NCBI RefSeq assembly: GCF_000220395.1
Contig: NW_004086595.1
Coordinates: 27,727 to 91,726 of the forward strand
Length of the DNA: 64,000 nucleotides
Direction of reading: 5' to 3'
DNA from: Ichthyophthirius multifiliis
Taxonomy: Eukaryota; Ciliophora; Oligohymenophorea; Hymenostomatida
In this document: positions 24,412 through 40,765 of the stretch, piece by piece
Layout of the letters: every line of letters starts with the position of its first letter
Position numbering within the stretch: position 1 is the stretch's first letter
The notes under the pieces: generated by a model
What the model saw: the letters and a program-made list of their open reading frames with translations, nothing else
Databases searched by the model: none
Told to the model about the DNA's origin: nothing
Made by a program: the position numbers and the translations under genes

Positions 24412-24458
24412 ATGGAAGATCGAGGATCAATGTGTATAACAGAATTGTATTATAAACA

Positions 24459-24506
<48 letters not shown>

Positions 24507-25205
24507 TATATTTTTACATTTATAAATTTGCATAAAAAATTTTAATTTTTAAAAATAATAATAGATGGCCTGATTCTTTAAAAAACGAATTATATCACAT
24601 TCATTTAAAACAAGAAGTAAATATAAATATTTTCAAAAATTTAGCTTTTTATTTATTTAATAAAATATAGATTATTGCTAAAAATTCATATAATTTAAAA
24701 ATGAATAAAAATGATTAAGATTACACTTAATTATATAAACCTTAAAGAATGGAAAATAATTTAGAAGTCCGCTAAATGTTATAAGATTAAATATAAAACA
24801 TGTAATTAAATAAATTAGATTCTTAATAAATAATAGGTTCATATGGTATGAAAAATTAAATTAAGCTATTAAAATTATGCATATCAAGTCATAACAATTC
24901 ACCAAATAATAGCCACAGAAAAATCGATAAAAGCTTAATATAGGAACAAAAAAACATTGAAATGTACTAAAAATCAAAAATTAGTCTTCATTAGAAGATT
25001 TATTAAAACCTTAATTAAAAAAATAACTTGAGAAAATAAAATAATAATGCCAGGAATCATTAGAAGAATCGGTTTTAATCGAATAAAAAATTAATAAAAT
25101 CGAAAAAAATATTTAATAAAAAATTAGAAAAATAAATCGAAAAGCAAACAAAAACATATTATTTTGATAAAATATTTTTTTTTAATTATAAAAAAAAAAT
25201 AAAAA

Positions 25206-25247
<42 letters not shown>

Positions 25248-28200
25248 AAAAAATAACTTAAAAAATATATATGTATATTTATAAATCTATATATATATAT
25301 TTATATTTAAATGTAAAATAAACAAAGACCAACAACTTCAAATCCATTAAAAAGGCCCTAAACTTCATATAATCTTTAATAAATATTAAAACCATATTAA
25401 ATTTAGGATTTTTAAAATGTTAAAAATAACTAAATACCACAAATATTCCCATTTAAGCATGAAAAAATAGCTTAACAACACCTAAATCAATAAATTATAA
25501 AAAAACTTAGACCTTAAACTTCGAAAAATTAATTATAAGATACCTAAAATAAGGGCGATAAATTCTTTTTTGGTTACAAAGAACATAATTTTATTTAACC
25601 AAGGACTGCTACTACACGCTCTTAGACAATCAAAGAAGTTGAATAAAATGAGATAAAAAATTTTAGAGAAATAATAAACAATAAGCATGAAAAGATAACA
25701 TTCGCAAAAATCAATAGAGCATAAACAGCTTAAGAATTGTATTTAAAAAACGAAAATTCGGTAAATAAACATGAATAATCTTTATGTTCAAGAAACGAAA
25801 TGAATCATAAAAGTGATTTTTTGCTCAATTATGATGTTCGAAATCATATAAATAAATTCCTAAAGCCTTAAAAATGTGAAAAAATACCTTTTTAATAATA
25901 AAATATGGATTAGTATAAGTAATAAGAAAATTAAAAACTTTTATAAAAAAAAATATATAAAAAAAAAAAATTAAATTATAATAATAAAAAAAATAATAAT
26001 AAATATAATATTAATAATAATAATAATAAAATGAAGAATTGTCAAAATTGCAACTTTAAAATAATTCTTATTAAAATAATTTCATATTATAAGAGGAAAT
26101 TATACCTGTATTTATATATATTTGCTAATTGTATTTAATTTTAATTTTTTAATATAGGAAAAACTAAATCTAAACTCAGTATATGTTACAAAAGGAGAGT
26201 TTAAATATATACAAAATTAAAGAAAATATTACTAAAATGATATATAAGATCATATGGATAATCTCTAAAAATAATAATAAGAAGAAATCGGAATGGAAAA
26301 CGACAAAACATATATATCTATGTCAGTGTTAAAATAACAAACTTTATTAAACATGGAAGAATATGTATAACCGTCCTTTAACATATCGTTTTCAAATTTA
26401 AATATTCAATAAACAGCTCAAGTAGACCAAGAAAAATATTTTTATGATAATTCAGGAAATATTCATGACGAATTAAAATAAATAAACGACAATTTAAAAA
26501 AAAAATTTTCATAATATGTAAAAGAAGATGATTAAGAATATTAGGTAAAAAAAAAATATATATATATAAAATATATATATATACTAATATATATATATTT
26601 AGAGATTTATATAAAAAAAAACTAAACAATTTATTAATTTTGTAATACTTCTGATCGTATTAGTTAACATGAAATTGAAATATTTTTAGATTAATATAAA
26701 AAAGACATTAATTAGAGAAATTATTTACTTCTAGACGACTTAGTTTATAAACTTAAATTTTTTAAGCGTTTTTCTAAACCTACTCGTATATAGCTTTTAA
26801 AAATGTCTTAAATAATTAAATATGATACATAGTAAATTATATTTAATTAAGGTGATTAAGCTGATAATATGTACGTAATTATAAAAGGCGCATGTCATGT
26901 TAGAATTAAAAGGATTAATGATGAAGGTAAAGTCGAAAATCCTGTTGTAGCTACACTTTTTGATGGATAATAATTCGGTGATTTAGCACTTATGAATTAA
27001 AAAAAAGAAAAAATTAAATCTTTTTTATAAGACAATTCAAATATAAAAGTAATTAAGTAATAATTAAATAAATTAGATGCTTTTAGAAATGAATAAAATA
27101 ATTAATAAAATCGATCAAAAGAAAATAATATTAATAAAGATTAATATTCTAATGCTTTTAAATAACTTTAAAAATATGCTGATATTGAAAATCAATAGAA
27201 AAATTAAGCTCTGAGAGCAGCTACTATTGAAGTTATATTTTTTTAAAAAAATTAATTTAAATTTTTAAAAAAAGACAGCAGAAAAAACTTATTTATTTAC
27301 TATTTCGAGTGAATATTTTAAAAATATACTTTTAAATTTAATTTAAAAAGAATTGGATATAAAATTGACATTATTATCTACTCTGCCGTTTTTCGAAGTA
27401 ATATAAATATATATAAATATATATATATATTTATATATATTATATATATATATAAATATATATAAATATTTTTTTTATATATATTTATTATTATTTATAT
27501 TTATTTATATATTATTATATAAATTAGATATATTTATGTTCATATAATTTATTAAAATTTATTTATTTAAAAATTAGTATATATTCATATATCTATATAT
27601 ATATTTTTATATTTATATTTTTAAATTATATCTTTTTATTTATATATATTTACAATTATACATTTATTTATAGAGTTTTGATAAAATAAGTCTTATTCCA
27701 ATGGCAAACTTAATAGAAGTTAAAACATTTAAATTGGGCGAAATTCTATTAAATGAAGGCTAATCTCCAAATTAATTTTTTATAGTTTCTAAAGGAAAAG
27801 TTAAAATTACAAAAGAAGAAACTATAATACGTTCTAACGAAGTTATGGGAAAATCTTAACGTATGCTTTAAAATAAAAAATTTAATTTTAGTTTTTACGA
27901 ATGTATATTAATAAAAATATTATTTTTTTATAATAAAATAAAAAGATAAACCAGTATTAAATAGTAAGCATAGCTTAGTTAAAAATCCAAAGAAAAATTT
28001 TCCAAAAGAAAAAGTTGATATAGAAGAATGCTTAGAATAACAAATTCCAAAAAGTTTCCATTATTAATAGCTTTTTTAAGATTAACATAAAACAGCATAT
28101 ATTTATTAAGTAAAAACAATATCTGATTTATAAATAAACTATATTTAAATAAAAAAGTATGACTTTAGTACACTTGGGATAGGAGATTTTTTTTTCGGAC

Positions 28201-28592
28201 GATCTTTATTATGGGAATATTTAAAAATAGAGCCTTAAATTGAAGAAATATATTCATGTGATCATACTGAACCTGCGAAGATGACAGTGGTAAAATAATA
28301 ATATATATATAATATAATTTTATATAATAATAAAGATAGCAGATTCAGCTATAACTGAAGTATATGTATTAGACAAACAATAAATTCATATAATACCTCA
28401 TTTATTAAGAGTTTTTTTATTTTTTTAAATATTTAATATAATAATAATATTAACAAACAGAGAACTTTAATTGAAGGATTAATAACCAGAAAAGAATATG
28501 ACTCCGAATATACTGAAGAAGTAGATAAATGGACAAAAAATTGGGATAAGTTAAAAGTTTAATTATTAAAATAAATAAAATCAAAATAATGA
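24412..28592 (+). CDS. tandem cyclic-nucleotide-binding-domain protein
   Basis: Multi-exon gene from ATG 24412 (MEDRGSMCITELWPDSLKNE across a (TA)n intron) to TGA 28590-28592. A long disordered, Q/N/K-rich N terminus (24560-26530) precedes two cNMP-binding folds. The first (about 26700-27385) reads FFKRFSKPTRIQLLKMSQII, GDQADNMYVIIKGACHV, QFGDLALMN, then RAATIETAEKTYLF. It keeps the phosphate-cassette arginine, has FGD for the usual FGE, and carries an insert of about 60 residues inside the cassette. The second (27675-28450) has KTFKLGEILLNEGQSPNQFF and GIGDFFFGRSLL, but PAKMTV where RAATV is expected, so ligand binding is doubtful. No kinase domain was found, so it is not PKG or an ordinary PKA regulatory subunit. 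A frame slip near 24975 affects the N-terminal coiled coil. Confidence 0.8.
24468..24502. repeat. (TA)n microsatellite in first intron
   Basis: Uninterrupted TA run inside the first intron of the cyclic-nucleotide-binding gene. Confidence 0.85.
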
Positions 28593-28632
28593 AAAAAACA
28601 AACAAATTAAATAATAAATCAACAAAAAATAC

Positions 28633-29524
28633 TCATATTTTTCCTAAAAATTTATTATTTTACCAAAATCCTACTTCTATTTCTCCATTTTTTTTATAAA
28701 AAGTACCTTCACCATGTACTTTTCCACCCAAAAAACTGCCCAAAAATTTTTCACCATTAGAAAGTACTAAAGTACCTAATCCATAAAAATTATTATTTTT
28801 AAACTCTCCACTATATGATAACCAATAATTCTTAAGAAGTCCAAAATCTTAATAATAGAATTCTTTATGTAGATTTTCACAATAAGAATTCCTTAATCTT
28901 CCCTAACCATGATAAAGGTCAAATTCCCAATTTCCATTATATGTTTCTCCGTTTTAATCTTTAAGTATTCCATATCCATGCCTCTAATATATATGTATTT
29001 AGTTTTTTCAAAAATAAAATAAAATAAAATATTATTTACTTTGTCACTTTTCCATTCCCCTTCGTATATTTCTCCGTTAGAATAAAATTATCTACCTCTA
29101 CCATGTCTTAAATTGCCTAATTTTTCTCCTTCATATCTTGGTAAAGAATTAACGTACGAGAAAAAATTAAGTTATTTTTTTTAATTTTACAAAAATGAAG
29201 GTTAAATTGAATGAACCTTTTTAACTCCAAAAAATTAATTATTATAATCTTTAGGGGTTTAAAATTATTATTTTTTTTAATTTAAAAATGATGAATTATT
29301 TAAATTTAGTGACTATTATCTTTCTAAAGAATAACTAGCCTTGATATTATTTAAAATACTTTCATTTTTCGAAAGCAAATTTTTAGATCTTTAAATGCAT
29401 TTAAAATAAGTAGAATCTAAAACAGCATAAGAATGCGGATTGTATTTTATAGGAGAATATTATTGTTGCTATTATTATAATTTTAATTCTAATTCTAATT
29501 CTAATTATTATTATTATAATTATA

Positions 29525-29593
<69 letters not shown>

Positions 29594-30360
29594 AGTAGTT
29601 TTTTTATAATTACCTATTTTCTTCTTTTTCTATTTCTAATAAATGTTATGTTTCATTTTATTATATTTTTTATTCTTCTTAAATTTAATGCAGCATATTT
29701 ATTTCTTTTTTATGTTATAGTTCTAAATTTTTTATTTTTATTTCATTTTATATAATTTATTTTTCATAATCTTTTTTTAATATATCTATTTATTCTTTTA
29801 AATTTAATACTTATAAACTTTATTTATTATTTATTTTTTCTAACTATAATTTTTAATTCTATTGTTCTTTTATCATTTATTCAAGATTTATATTTTCTTA
29901 AACCTTTTACTAATGTTAATAAAATTTTTCTTCTTTTTCTTTAATTATTTAAAGAATTTCCTTATTTTTTTTATCTGATTCTTGACTTATTTGTTTTATT
30001 AAATTTTCTTTTTCTAAAATTTTATTTTCTAAAATTTTAATTTTTTATAATTTTTCATTAATTAATTATTCTTTTTCTAATAATTATTTATTATTTACTT
30101 AAATTATTTATTCTTTTTAATAAATGTTTGACTCTAAATTATATATTATAATTTCTTTATCATTTTTAAAAGCATTTTAAATTTTTTAAAAGTTTTCCAT
30201 TTATAATATATTAAGTTTATCTTCTAAATATTTAATTTATTTTTCATATTTTTCTTAAAAATTTATTAATTATTAGTTCTCATCTGTTTTAGTATTAAGT
30301 TAATGTTAAAGTTAATTTATTATATTAATTTAATTTACTATTATATAATTAAATAATAAA

Positions 30361-30405
<45 letters not shown>

Positions 30406-31834
30406 TTTTTACTTAATTATTATTCATTAATTTTTTTAATTTTCTATTTATATATCTTAATTTTCTTTTAATTTATTTTATATATTTTTTTATTTTTAAT
30501 CATAGTTTTAAATTATTTCTTATAAATTTTTAATATTTTATTCATAATCTTCAATATTATATATATGATGTTTATCTTTTTATTTATTATTATTATTTTT
30601 AATATATTGATCATTTCTTATTTATTCTTCTTAATTTATATTTTAATCATATGATGCTATTATTTATTTATTATTTTATTTATTTTTTTATATATCTATT
30701 ATTTTCGTTTCATAATTTTTTATTTTTTTTAATAATATCCTATTATTTATTCTTTCTATTTTTAAATTTCATTATCATTATCTAAGTTCAAACATTATAT
30801 ATATATTTCTTCATTTTCAATCTTTTACTATTATTTTATTAAAAAAGATTTTAATAAATCTTCAAGTTTTTTTTTAAATTTATGACTTTTTAGATTTCAT
30901 TATTAAAATTATCAGTTTATTCATTTAAATTATAATTTTATTTATTAATCTTTTCATTTTATTTATTTAATTAACAATTTATTCCATTATTTTTAATTAT
31001 ATATTATATTTTTTCTTCCATAATTTAACTTAAATTATCAATATCTTAAATAAACAATTTATTTTTAATTTAAAATTTGTCACTTTTTTAATTAAATGTA
31101 CACAACTAAATATTTAATTATTCACTTTTTTATTAAAAATCTTCTTTTTTTAAATCAGAATCATTTTTTTATTAAAGCTATTATTAAACTTCTTAATATT
31201 TTTCATTTAAAATTTAATAATTTTTTAATAGTTAATCATATTCATTACTTATAATTTGATTATTACTTTTTTGTTCTAAATTTTCTTCTGAAATACACTT
31301 ATTTTCCAATTAAATCTATAATTTAAATATTTTTTTAAAAAAGAAATATTAATATAAATTAAAAAAAAATTAAATAAAACTTCATTAATTTTTTATGAAG
31401 CTTTTTATATTTGAATTTATAAATTTTTATTTAAATCAATAAAATTGTCTTTTTCTTATAAAATCTATTAAGATTCTTCATTTTATTTTTATACTATTTT
31501 AGTTAAATTTTCTATATTTTAATTTAAAATAGCTTCTCTTTTATTACTTTCTTATATTTTTTATAAGTATTATTATTTATTTTATTATAATAATTTAATT
31601 TATTCTATATTTTAATTTAATTATTAATTTAAATCTTTCATAATTTATTCTATATGTAATTAGTTTTCATCTTTTTATTATTAGTTATTTTCTTGTTATT
31701 ATTAATTTTTATAGTTTATTTATTATATTAATTCTTCGTTATCTTGTTTATATTTTTTTTTTTCATTATTTACTGATTCATAATTAATTAATAAATTATT
31801 GTATTATTCCTTTATATTATTTAATTTAAATTAC

Positions 31835-31866
<32 letters not shown>

Positions 31867-33342
31867 TGTATATATTACTTTTTATTGTTTAAGTTAATTT
31901 TGTATAATATTAAATTCATATATTAGCTATTTATATTTTATATTAATTTCCTAATTATTTAAATATTAATATATATATATATATATAATTTAAAAATAAA
32001 CATATTTATCATAATCATTTTATTATAATTATTCATTTTTTTAATCATTATTGACTAATTCAGTGTTAATTTTTTATATTTCCTCAACTTTTTATTCTTA
32101 ACACTTTTTTTTTTTTTGTAATAAAAATAAAAAACAATATAAATCAAATTAATTTAAAAAAAATAATATATATTCACATTATTTTATTCAATAAAAATTT
32201 AAGCATCATTAATTTATTACACTAATTATTAATTTTATTTAGATAAACTTTCGATCTTAAAAATATTAATTAAAAAGTATTAAAATATATAACTTTTTAC
32301 TTATTTTTCATTATAACTAATTTTATCATTTAAATAGACAATAGTATCTTTTTAATCTGCTATAATAGATTCATAATTAGTATTTTTTCCAATTTAAATT
32401 TAACTTTTCTAAAGGACTTAATCTTCAATATCTTTTCTAATTTTCTTTACATCTTCTTTTCTTTCTTTATTAATATCTTCAATTTTATCATTTAACGTCT
32501 TTTTTTCTTCCATTATATTTTATAAATCAATATCTAATTGCTATTATTATTACAAAAGTTTTTCAATTTAATTTTCCAATTTTTCAATTTGATTTTATTT
32601 TAATTAAACCTCATTTTCTTTTAAATTAAATTATTTTTCAAGTTAACTATTTTATCTAATTAATTCTTCTATATTTATACTAAATTATTTTATTTAATCA
32701 TCTTTTTCTTCAATTTTTTTTATATAAATTTTAACATCAAAATCAGTTTTTTTTTCATTTTAAAATACATCTTCATTGTCGTTCTTTTTTTCATTTTTTT
32801 ATTCTAAATTTTCTTCAAGTTCTTATATAAATAAGTGCTTTTCTTTTAAAAATTATAATGATTTTTATATTTTTTCTTCCCATTCAGTAAATTTAATTGA
32901 TTTTTGATCAACGTAATTTTTTTTTCTTCTAATTAAATTTCATTTTATTATTAAATTTTTTCCATTTACATTAATAAATTTGACTTTTCTTATATTTAGT
33001 ATTAAATTTCACAAATTCTTTATTAAATTATTTTAAATTATTTATGTTCCGTTTCATTTTATTTAATATATTCATCAACATTATTTAAAAAAGAAACTAA
33101 TTATTCTTAGGTTTGACTTTTTTTTAATTCTTCAATCTAATTTTTTATAAATTCTTAAGATATTTACTAATTTTATAAAAAAAATAAAAAAATAAATATA
33201 AAAAATAAATTGTTACTGATTATTAAGAATTATTTTATTCTTAATTATAAACATTTTAATTTTATAAAATACTTGCATTTTATTATTAATTAATAAAATG
33301 ACCTTAAATAATACTTTGAATATTATCTAGTTAGTTAAACAT
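28633..33342 (-). CDS. coiled-coil / polyglutamine / MORN-repeat protein
   Basis: ATG 33342 (MFNQLDNIQSIIQGHF) opens a protein dominated by coiled coil: SQTQEQLVSFLNNVDEYIKQ, ENEVQLKQNQIEKLENQIEK, VKKIRKDIEDQVLQKSQ and many similar Q/E/K/L stretches. Near the C terminus a (taa)n run encodes polyglutamine. At least five MORN repeats finish it: RYEGEKLGNLRHGRGR, FYSNGEIYEGEW, RHGYGILKDQNGETYNGNWE, FYGLGTLVLSNGEKFLGSF and GGKVHGEGTFYKKNGEIEVG. Stop TGA 28633-28635, only 40 bp from the convergent cyclic-nucleotide-binding gene. Introns include a TA-rich one near 30360-30400. One slip in poly-A near 32920. MORN repeats usually bind membranes or cytoskeletal partners; the exact role is unknown. Confidence 0.72.
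29526..29580 (-). repeat. (ATT)n/(TAA)n microsatellite encoding polyglutamine
   Basis: About 18 TAA triplets in frame on the minus strand. In this code TAA is Gln, so this A/T-only repeat is a polyQ tract, continued less regularly at both ends (QQLQLQQQQLELELELKLQQ). Confidence 0.8.
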
Positions 33343-33394
33343 AGTCAAGAATATAATTAAACTAAAAATGTTTTAAAAATAATATAAAAAAAAA

Positions 33395-33428
<34 letters not shown>

Positions 33429-34303
33429 AAAATAATAATAATAATAAAAATAATAATATAATTAATAATATTTTTAATAAAAATAAAAAGATTAATAAAA
33501 ATGTATATGTAAATAATAAAATATTATAATTGATATATCCATATAAAATTATAAAAAAAAATTATATATAAATATTATTTTCTTAGCCTTTTATATTTTT
33601 TTATATTTTGAATTTTTTTTTTTATAATTATAATAATTTATAACTTATCTAACAAATAGTTACAATTTTTAATAATTTTTTTATATTGATATATATTATT
33701 TCAGTAATTTTTTAAATTATATCCTTTGTAAATATATTTTATTTTATTATATTTTAATTATAAAATAAAATTTAAATATTTTATTAAAAAAAAATAATTA
33801 TTATTTATTGCCATCCTAATAATTATAAAAATCTTTATATAAAATTTTATAATCTTATGTTATACAAAATTATTTAATTAATTGATTAAAAAATGTATTT
33901 TTTTATATAAAAAATACTTTGATTATAAAAACTTTTTTTTCAGATTTTTAATATTTCTTTAAATAAAATATAGTAATTAATTTAAATTTTTATTTATACT
34001 TAGTTTAAATTTATAATTAAATATTTATGATAAAATGCAACTTTTTAAATAAAATAATAATAAATAATAACTTTAATAATTATTTATTTTTATTAATAAA
34101 TATTATTAAAAGTTTAAATTTAAATTATTGATTTTTAATTTATATTTATTATTAATATCATTAAAATAAGTTATTTAAATTTTATTTAATATAATATTTT
34201 TTAATTTATTTATTTTTATAAATCATATGTTTTTAAAATATTTTTACTATTACTACTTTTTTAAAAAAAAATAATAAAAAATACTAAACAAAAAATATAT
34301 CAA
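33343..34303. other. A/T-rich spacer
   Basis: Contains (AAT)n stretches near 33400-33470; no gene recognised. Confidence 0.6.
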
Positions 34304-34850
34304 ATGGAAAAAGAAGGTTTCCCAAAGGGTTTTTTAGATGAAGTTTATATATAACTTAATAATAATGTATTTTAAGATAATGAATAATATGAAGAATATG
34401 TTAATACATAAATTAAAAAAGACCTTTGGAAGGAAACATTTAATTAAGTTATTAAAAAAATAAAATAAAAATAAAATAATATATGTAGATTGCAGATATA
34501 GAAATGTTATATTTAAAAGATAATAACGATTTCGTAAAATTTCACAAACTATCTTAATGTTAAAAATCAGATACATTTTTTCAAAAAATAGCTTAGAAAT
34601 ACATCTATAAAATTAAAGAAGATTAAGAATTACTTCGGTGCGAAGATTGGATTATAAATATAAATAATTAAAAAGAAATAGAATATAGGGTATTTTTTTA
34701 AAAAAAGAAAAATAATATATTTAATAATGAAATTAAAAGGTAAAATTTTATTAAACTACTAATGATAGGTTTTATTCTATTCTATTTCCTTAAGATGCTT
34801 TAAGATATATATTACATTTAAAAAATTTAATTAAATTTAATTATATATGA
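34304..34850 (+). CDS. small conserved-looking hypothetical protein
   Basis: Three exons: ATG 34304 MEKEGFPKGFLDEVYIQLNN ... DLWKETFNQ, intron 34448-34488, IADIEMLYLKDNNDFVKFHK ... LLRCEDWIININNQKEIEYR, intron 34690-34739, VKFYQTTNDRFYSILFPQDA, TGA 34848-34850. About 150 residues, soluble, acidic to neutral, no signal peptide or membrane span. The residue mix (W, C, D, P, G) and the fit of both short introns argue for a real gene. No family recognised. The minus-strand frame at 34334-34576 is its shadow. Confidence 0.6.
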
Positions 34851-35062
34851 AGATATTTATTATTTTGTGCATATTTTTATTAAATTTTAATATTTTTTCA
34901 CCAAAAAATAATTATTTTTAATGATTTATCTAAATAAATTAAAAAAAAAAAAATATTTAAAAATAAATTTTTCTATTAAAAAATAAAAATAAAGTAAAAA
35001 TATTAAAAAATTAAAAAAGTGTTTAATATTTTAAAAAAAAGAAATTTTATAAAAAAATAAAA

Positions 35063-36489
35063 ATGTCAAGTGATTAAAACGAAGAAAATAATTAAGGTAA
35101 AAATACAAATTAGAAAAAAAAAAATATATAAAAATATTAAAAAAAAAATAATAAAAAGAAAACGAAGAATAAATAAAAATGATAAAAATAGAAGTAAAAT
35201 TTTTCAATTATTAAAATATAAATATAACAAAAAAAGCAAGAAAAAAATAATAATGAAGAAAATAGTTAATCATAAAACACAGCTTTATAATAAAAGAAAT
35301 GTAATTGTAAGTAATCAAAATGTATAAAATTATATTGCGAATGTTATGCAGCCGGAGTTTATTGTTAAAATTGCCACTGTATAAATTGTAATAACAATAA
35401 TGAATAAGAAGTAACAAAAATAAATATAAAATTAGAAATAATTAATTAAATAAAATAAGAGATTTAGAAGATTAGCAATATAAAATACTTTAGTAAAAAA
35501 TCCTACAGCTTTTTAACCGAAAATAAGAGGAGAAAGCGCTTCTAAATAATAAGATTTATAAAATGTAGGAGGAAAGCACACAAAAGTTAAAGAATAAATA
35601 AATAAAAATAAAAATAAAAAATTATAAATATAAAAGGGTTGTGCATGTAAAAGAAGTAATTGTATGAAAAAGTATTGTGAATGTTATTAAGCAGGAGTTT
35701 CTTGTACAGATATTTGTAAATGTACAGATTGGTATTTTTATATATTCTGATTAATTTTATTATTTAATTATATTTTATAAAATAGCCATAATAATGATTA
35801 AGCACTTTAAAATAATAATTTAATCAAAATTTTAAATAGAAACGATGATTCTAATTAAGTTTTACGTATTTTATTATTTTTTTCTTTTAACAAAAAAAAC
35901 AAATTTAAAATTTAGATAAACTTATACTGGCTTAAAACGAAGATTAATTAAATAATTTGCTTAACAATAATTATCAAAAAAGTAATGGAATTCCCATAAA
36001 AGATGATTATATTTAAGATTCTTGTATTAAATTATTGAATATTTTACATTTATCTGATGAATAATTACTATAGTAATTTAATAAAAGTTAAAATGAAATT
36101 ATGGAGGAGGAAAACATAAATGAAGAATAAGAAAAACAAAAAGAAAAACATTAATTAAAAGAAAAAATTTAGGACTAAATATAATAAGAAAAAACTGATA
36201 ATAATTAAAAAATAATTGAAGAAAAAGACAATAATAAAAGTTAATAAGATATAGATTTAGTCTGTGAAGAAGAAGTAAATAATCTTTTTTTTTGTATTAT
36301 TTTAATTTAAAAAATACATAAAAGGAAATTGATATTTAAGAAGAAAATAAAGAATAATCTTTAAGTAATGAGAATAATGAATGTCATTCATATTCTTTAA
36401 AAAAAAAATAATAATTGTTCGAAATTAGAAGAAGTGCAATATTAAATACTTTTATTTAAATATTAAGAAATTTAGAACAAAAAATATGA
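35063..36489 (+). CDS. LIN54/tesmin-like CXC (CRC-domain) DNA-binding protein
   Basis: CRC-domain proteins bind CHR-type promoter elements, as in LIN54 of the DREAM/MuvB complex. Two cysteine-rich CXC modules are clear: KKCNCKQSKCIKLYCECYAA, then GVYCQNCHCINCNN; and KGCACKRSNCMKKYCECYQA, then GVSCTDICKCTDCHN, the last completed across an intron beginning at about 35730. Between them is the family's conserved linker, here VKNPTAFQPKIRGES (RNPxAFxPKI in other members). The C-terminal third is coiled coil rich in Q, E and K, with RRSAILNTFIQILRNLEQKI before TGA 36487-36489. ATG 35063 begins SSDQNEENNQGKNTN, then the poly-A region 35110-35160 breaks the frame before the first CXC. Confidence 0.85.
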
Positions 36490-36794
36490 ATAAAAATTAT
36501 AAATATATAAAAATATATATATATATATATATTTAATATATATAAATATATAAAAAAATATATATTTATTAATATTTATATATATATATATATATATTTT
36601 TTTTTTTTTTACTAATAATTATATTTGTTTGTTGGTTTTTTATTTTTTATTTTTTGCGCCTTTCAATATAAATTTAATTAAATAAAAGAGGGAATGAATA
36701 CAATAAATATATGTATATATAATTAAAATTTAAGAAAAAAAAAATTAATTTTTTTATTAAATCTACATAAAACAAAAAATTAATTAAATAAAAA
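36490..36794. other. A/T-rich spacer
   Basis: TA and poly-T tracts between two plus-strand genes; nothing else seen. Confidence 0.6.
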
Positions 36795-40481
<3,687 letters not shown>

Positions 40482-40765
40482 ATAAAAATATATTTATAAT
40501 TTTTAATTTTATTTTTATTTTTATTTTTTCTTTTTTAAAAATTTTTGATTTTATATTTTTACTAGATATTTTATTTTTTTGTTTTCAAAATATAAAATAT
40601 CTAAAAATTTTTTATTTTTATCCTTAATTTTTTAATCTATAAAAATAAAAAAAATATGTAAAACCCTAAATATAATAAAAAGTAATTTATTTAAACAATA
40701 CTAACTATTTTTCACTATTAATTTTTATATTTTCCACATCATTTATATGGATTCCAATATTAATA

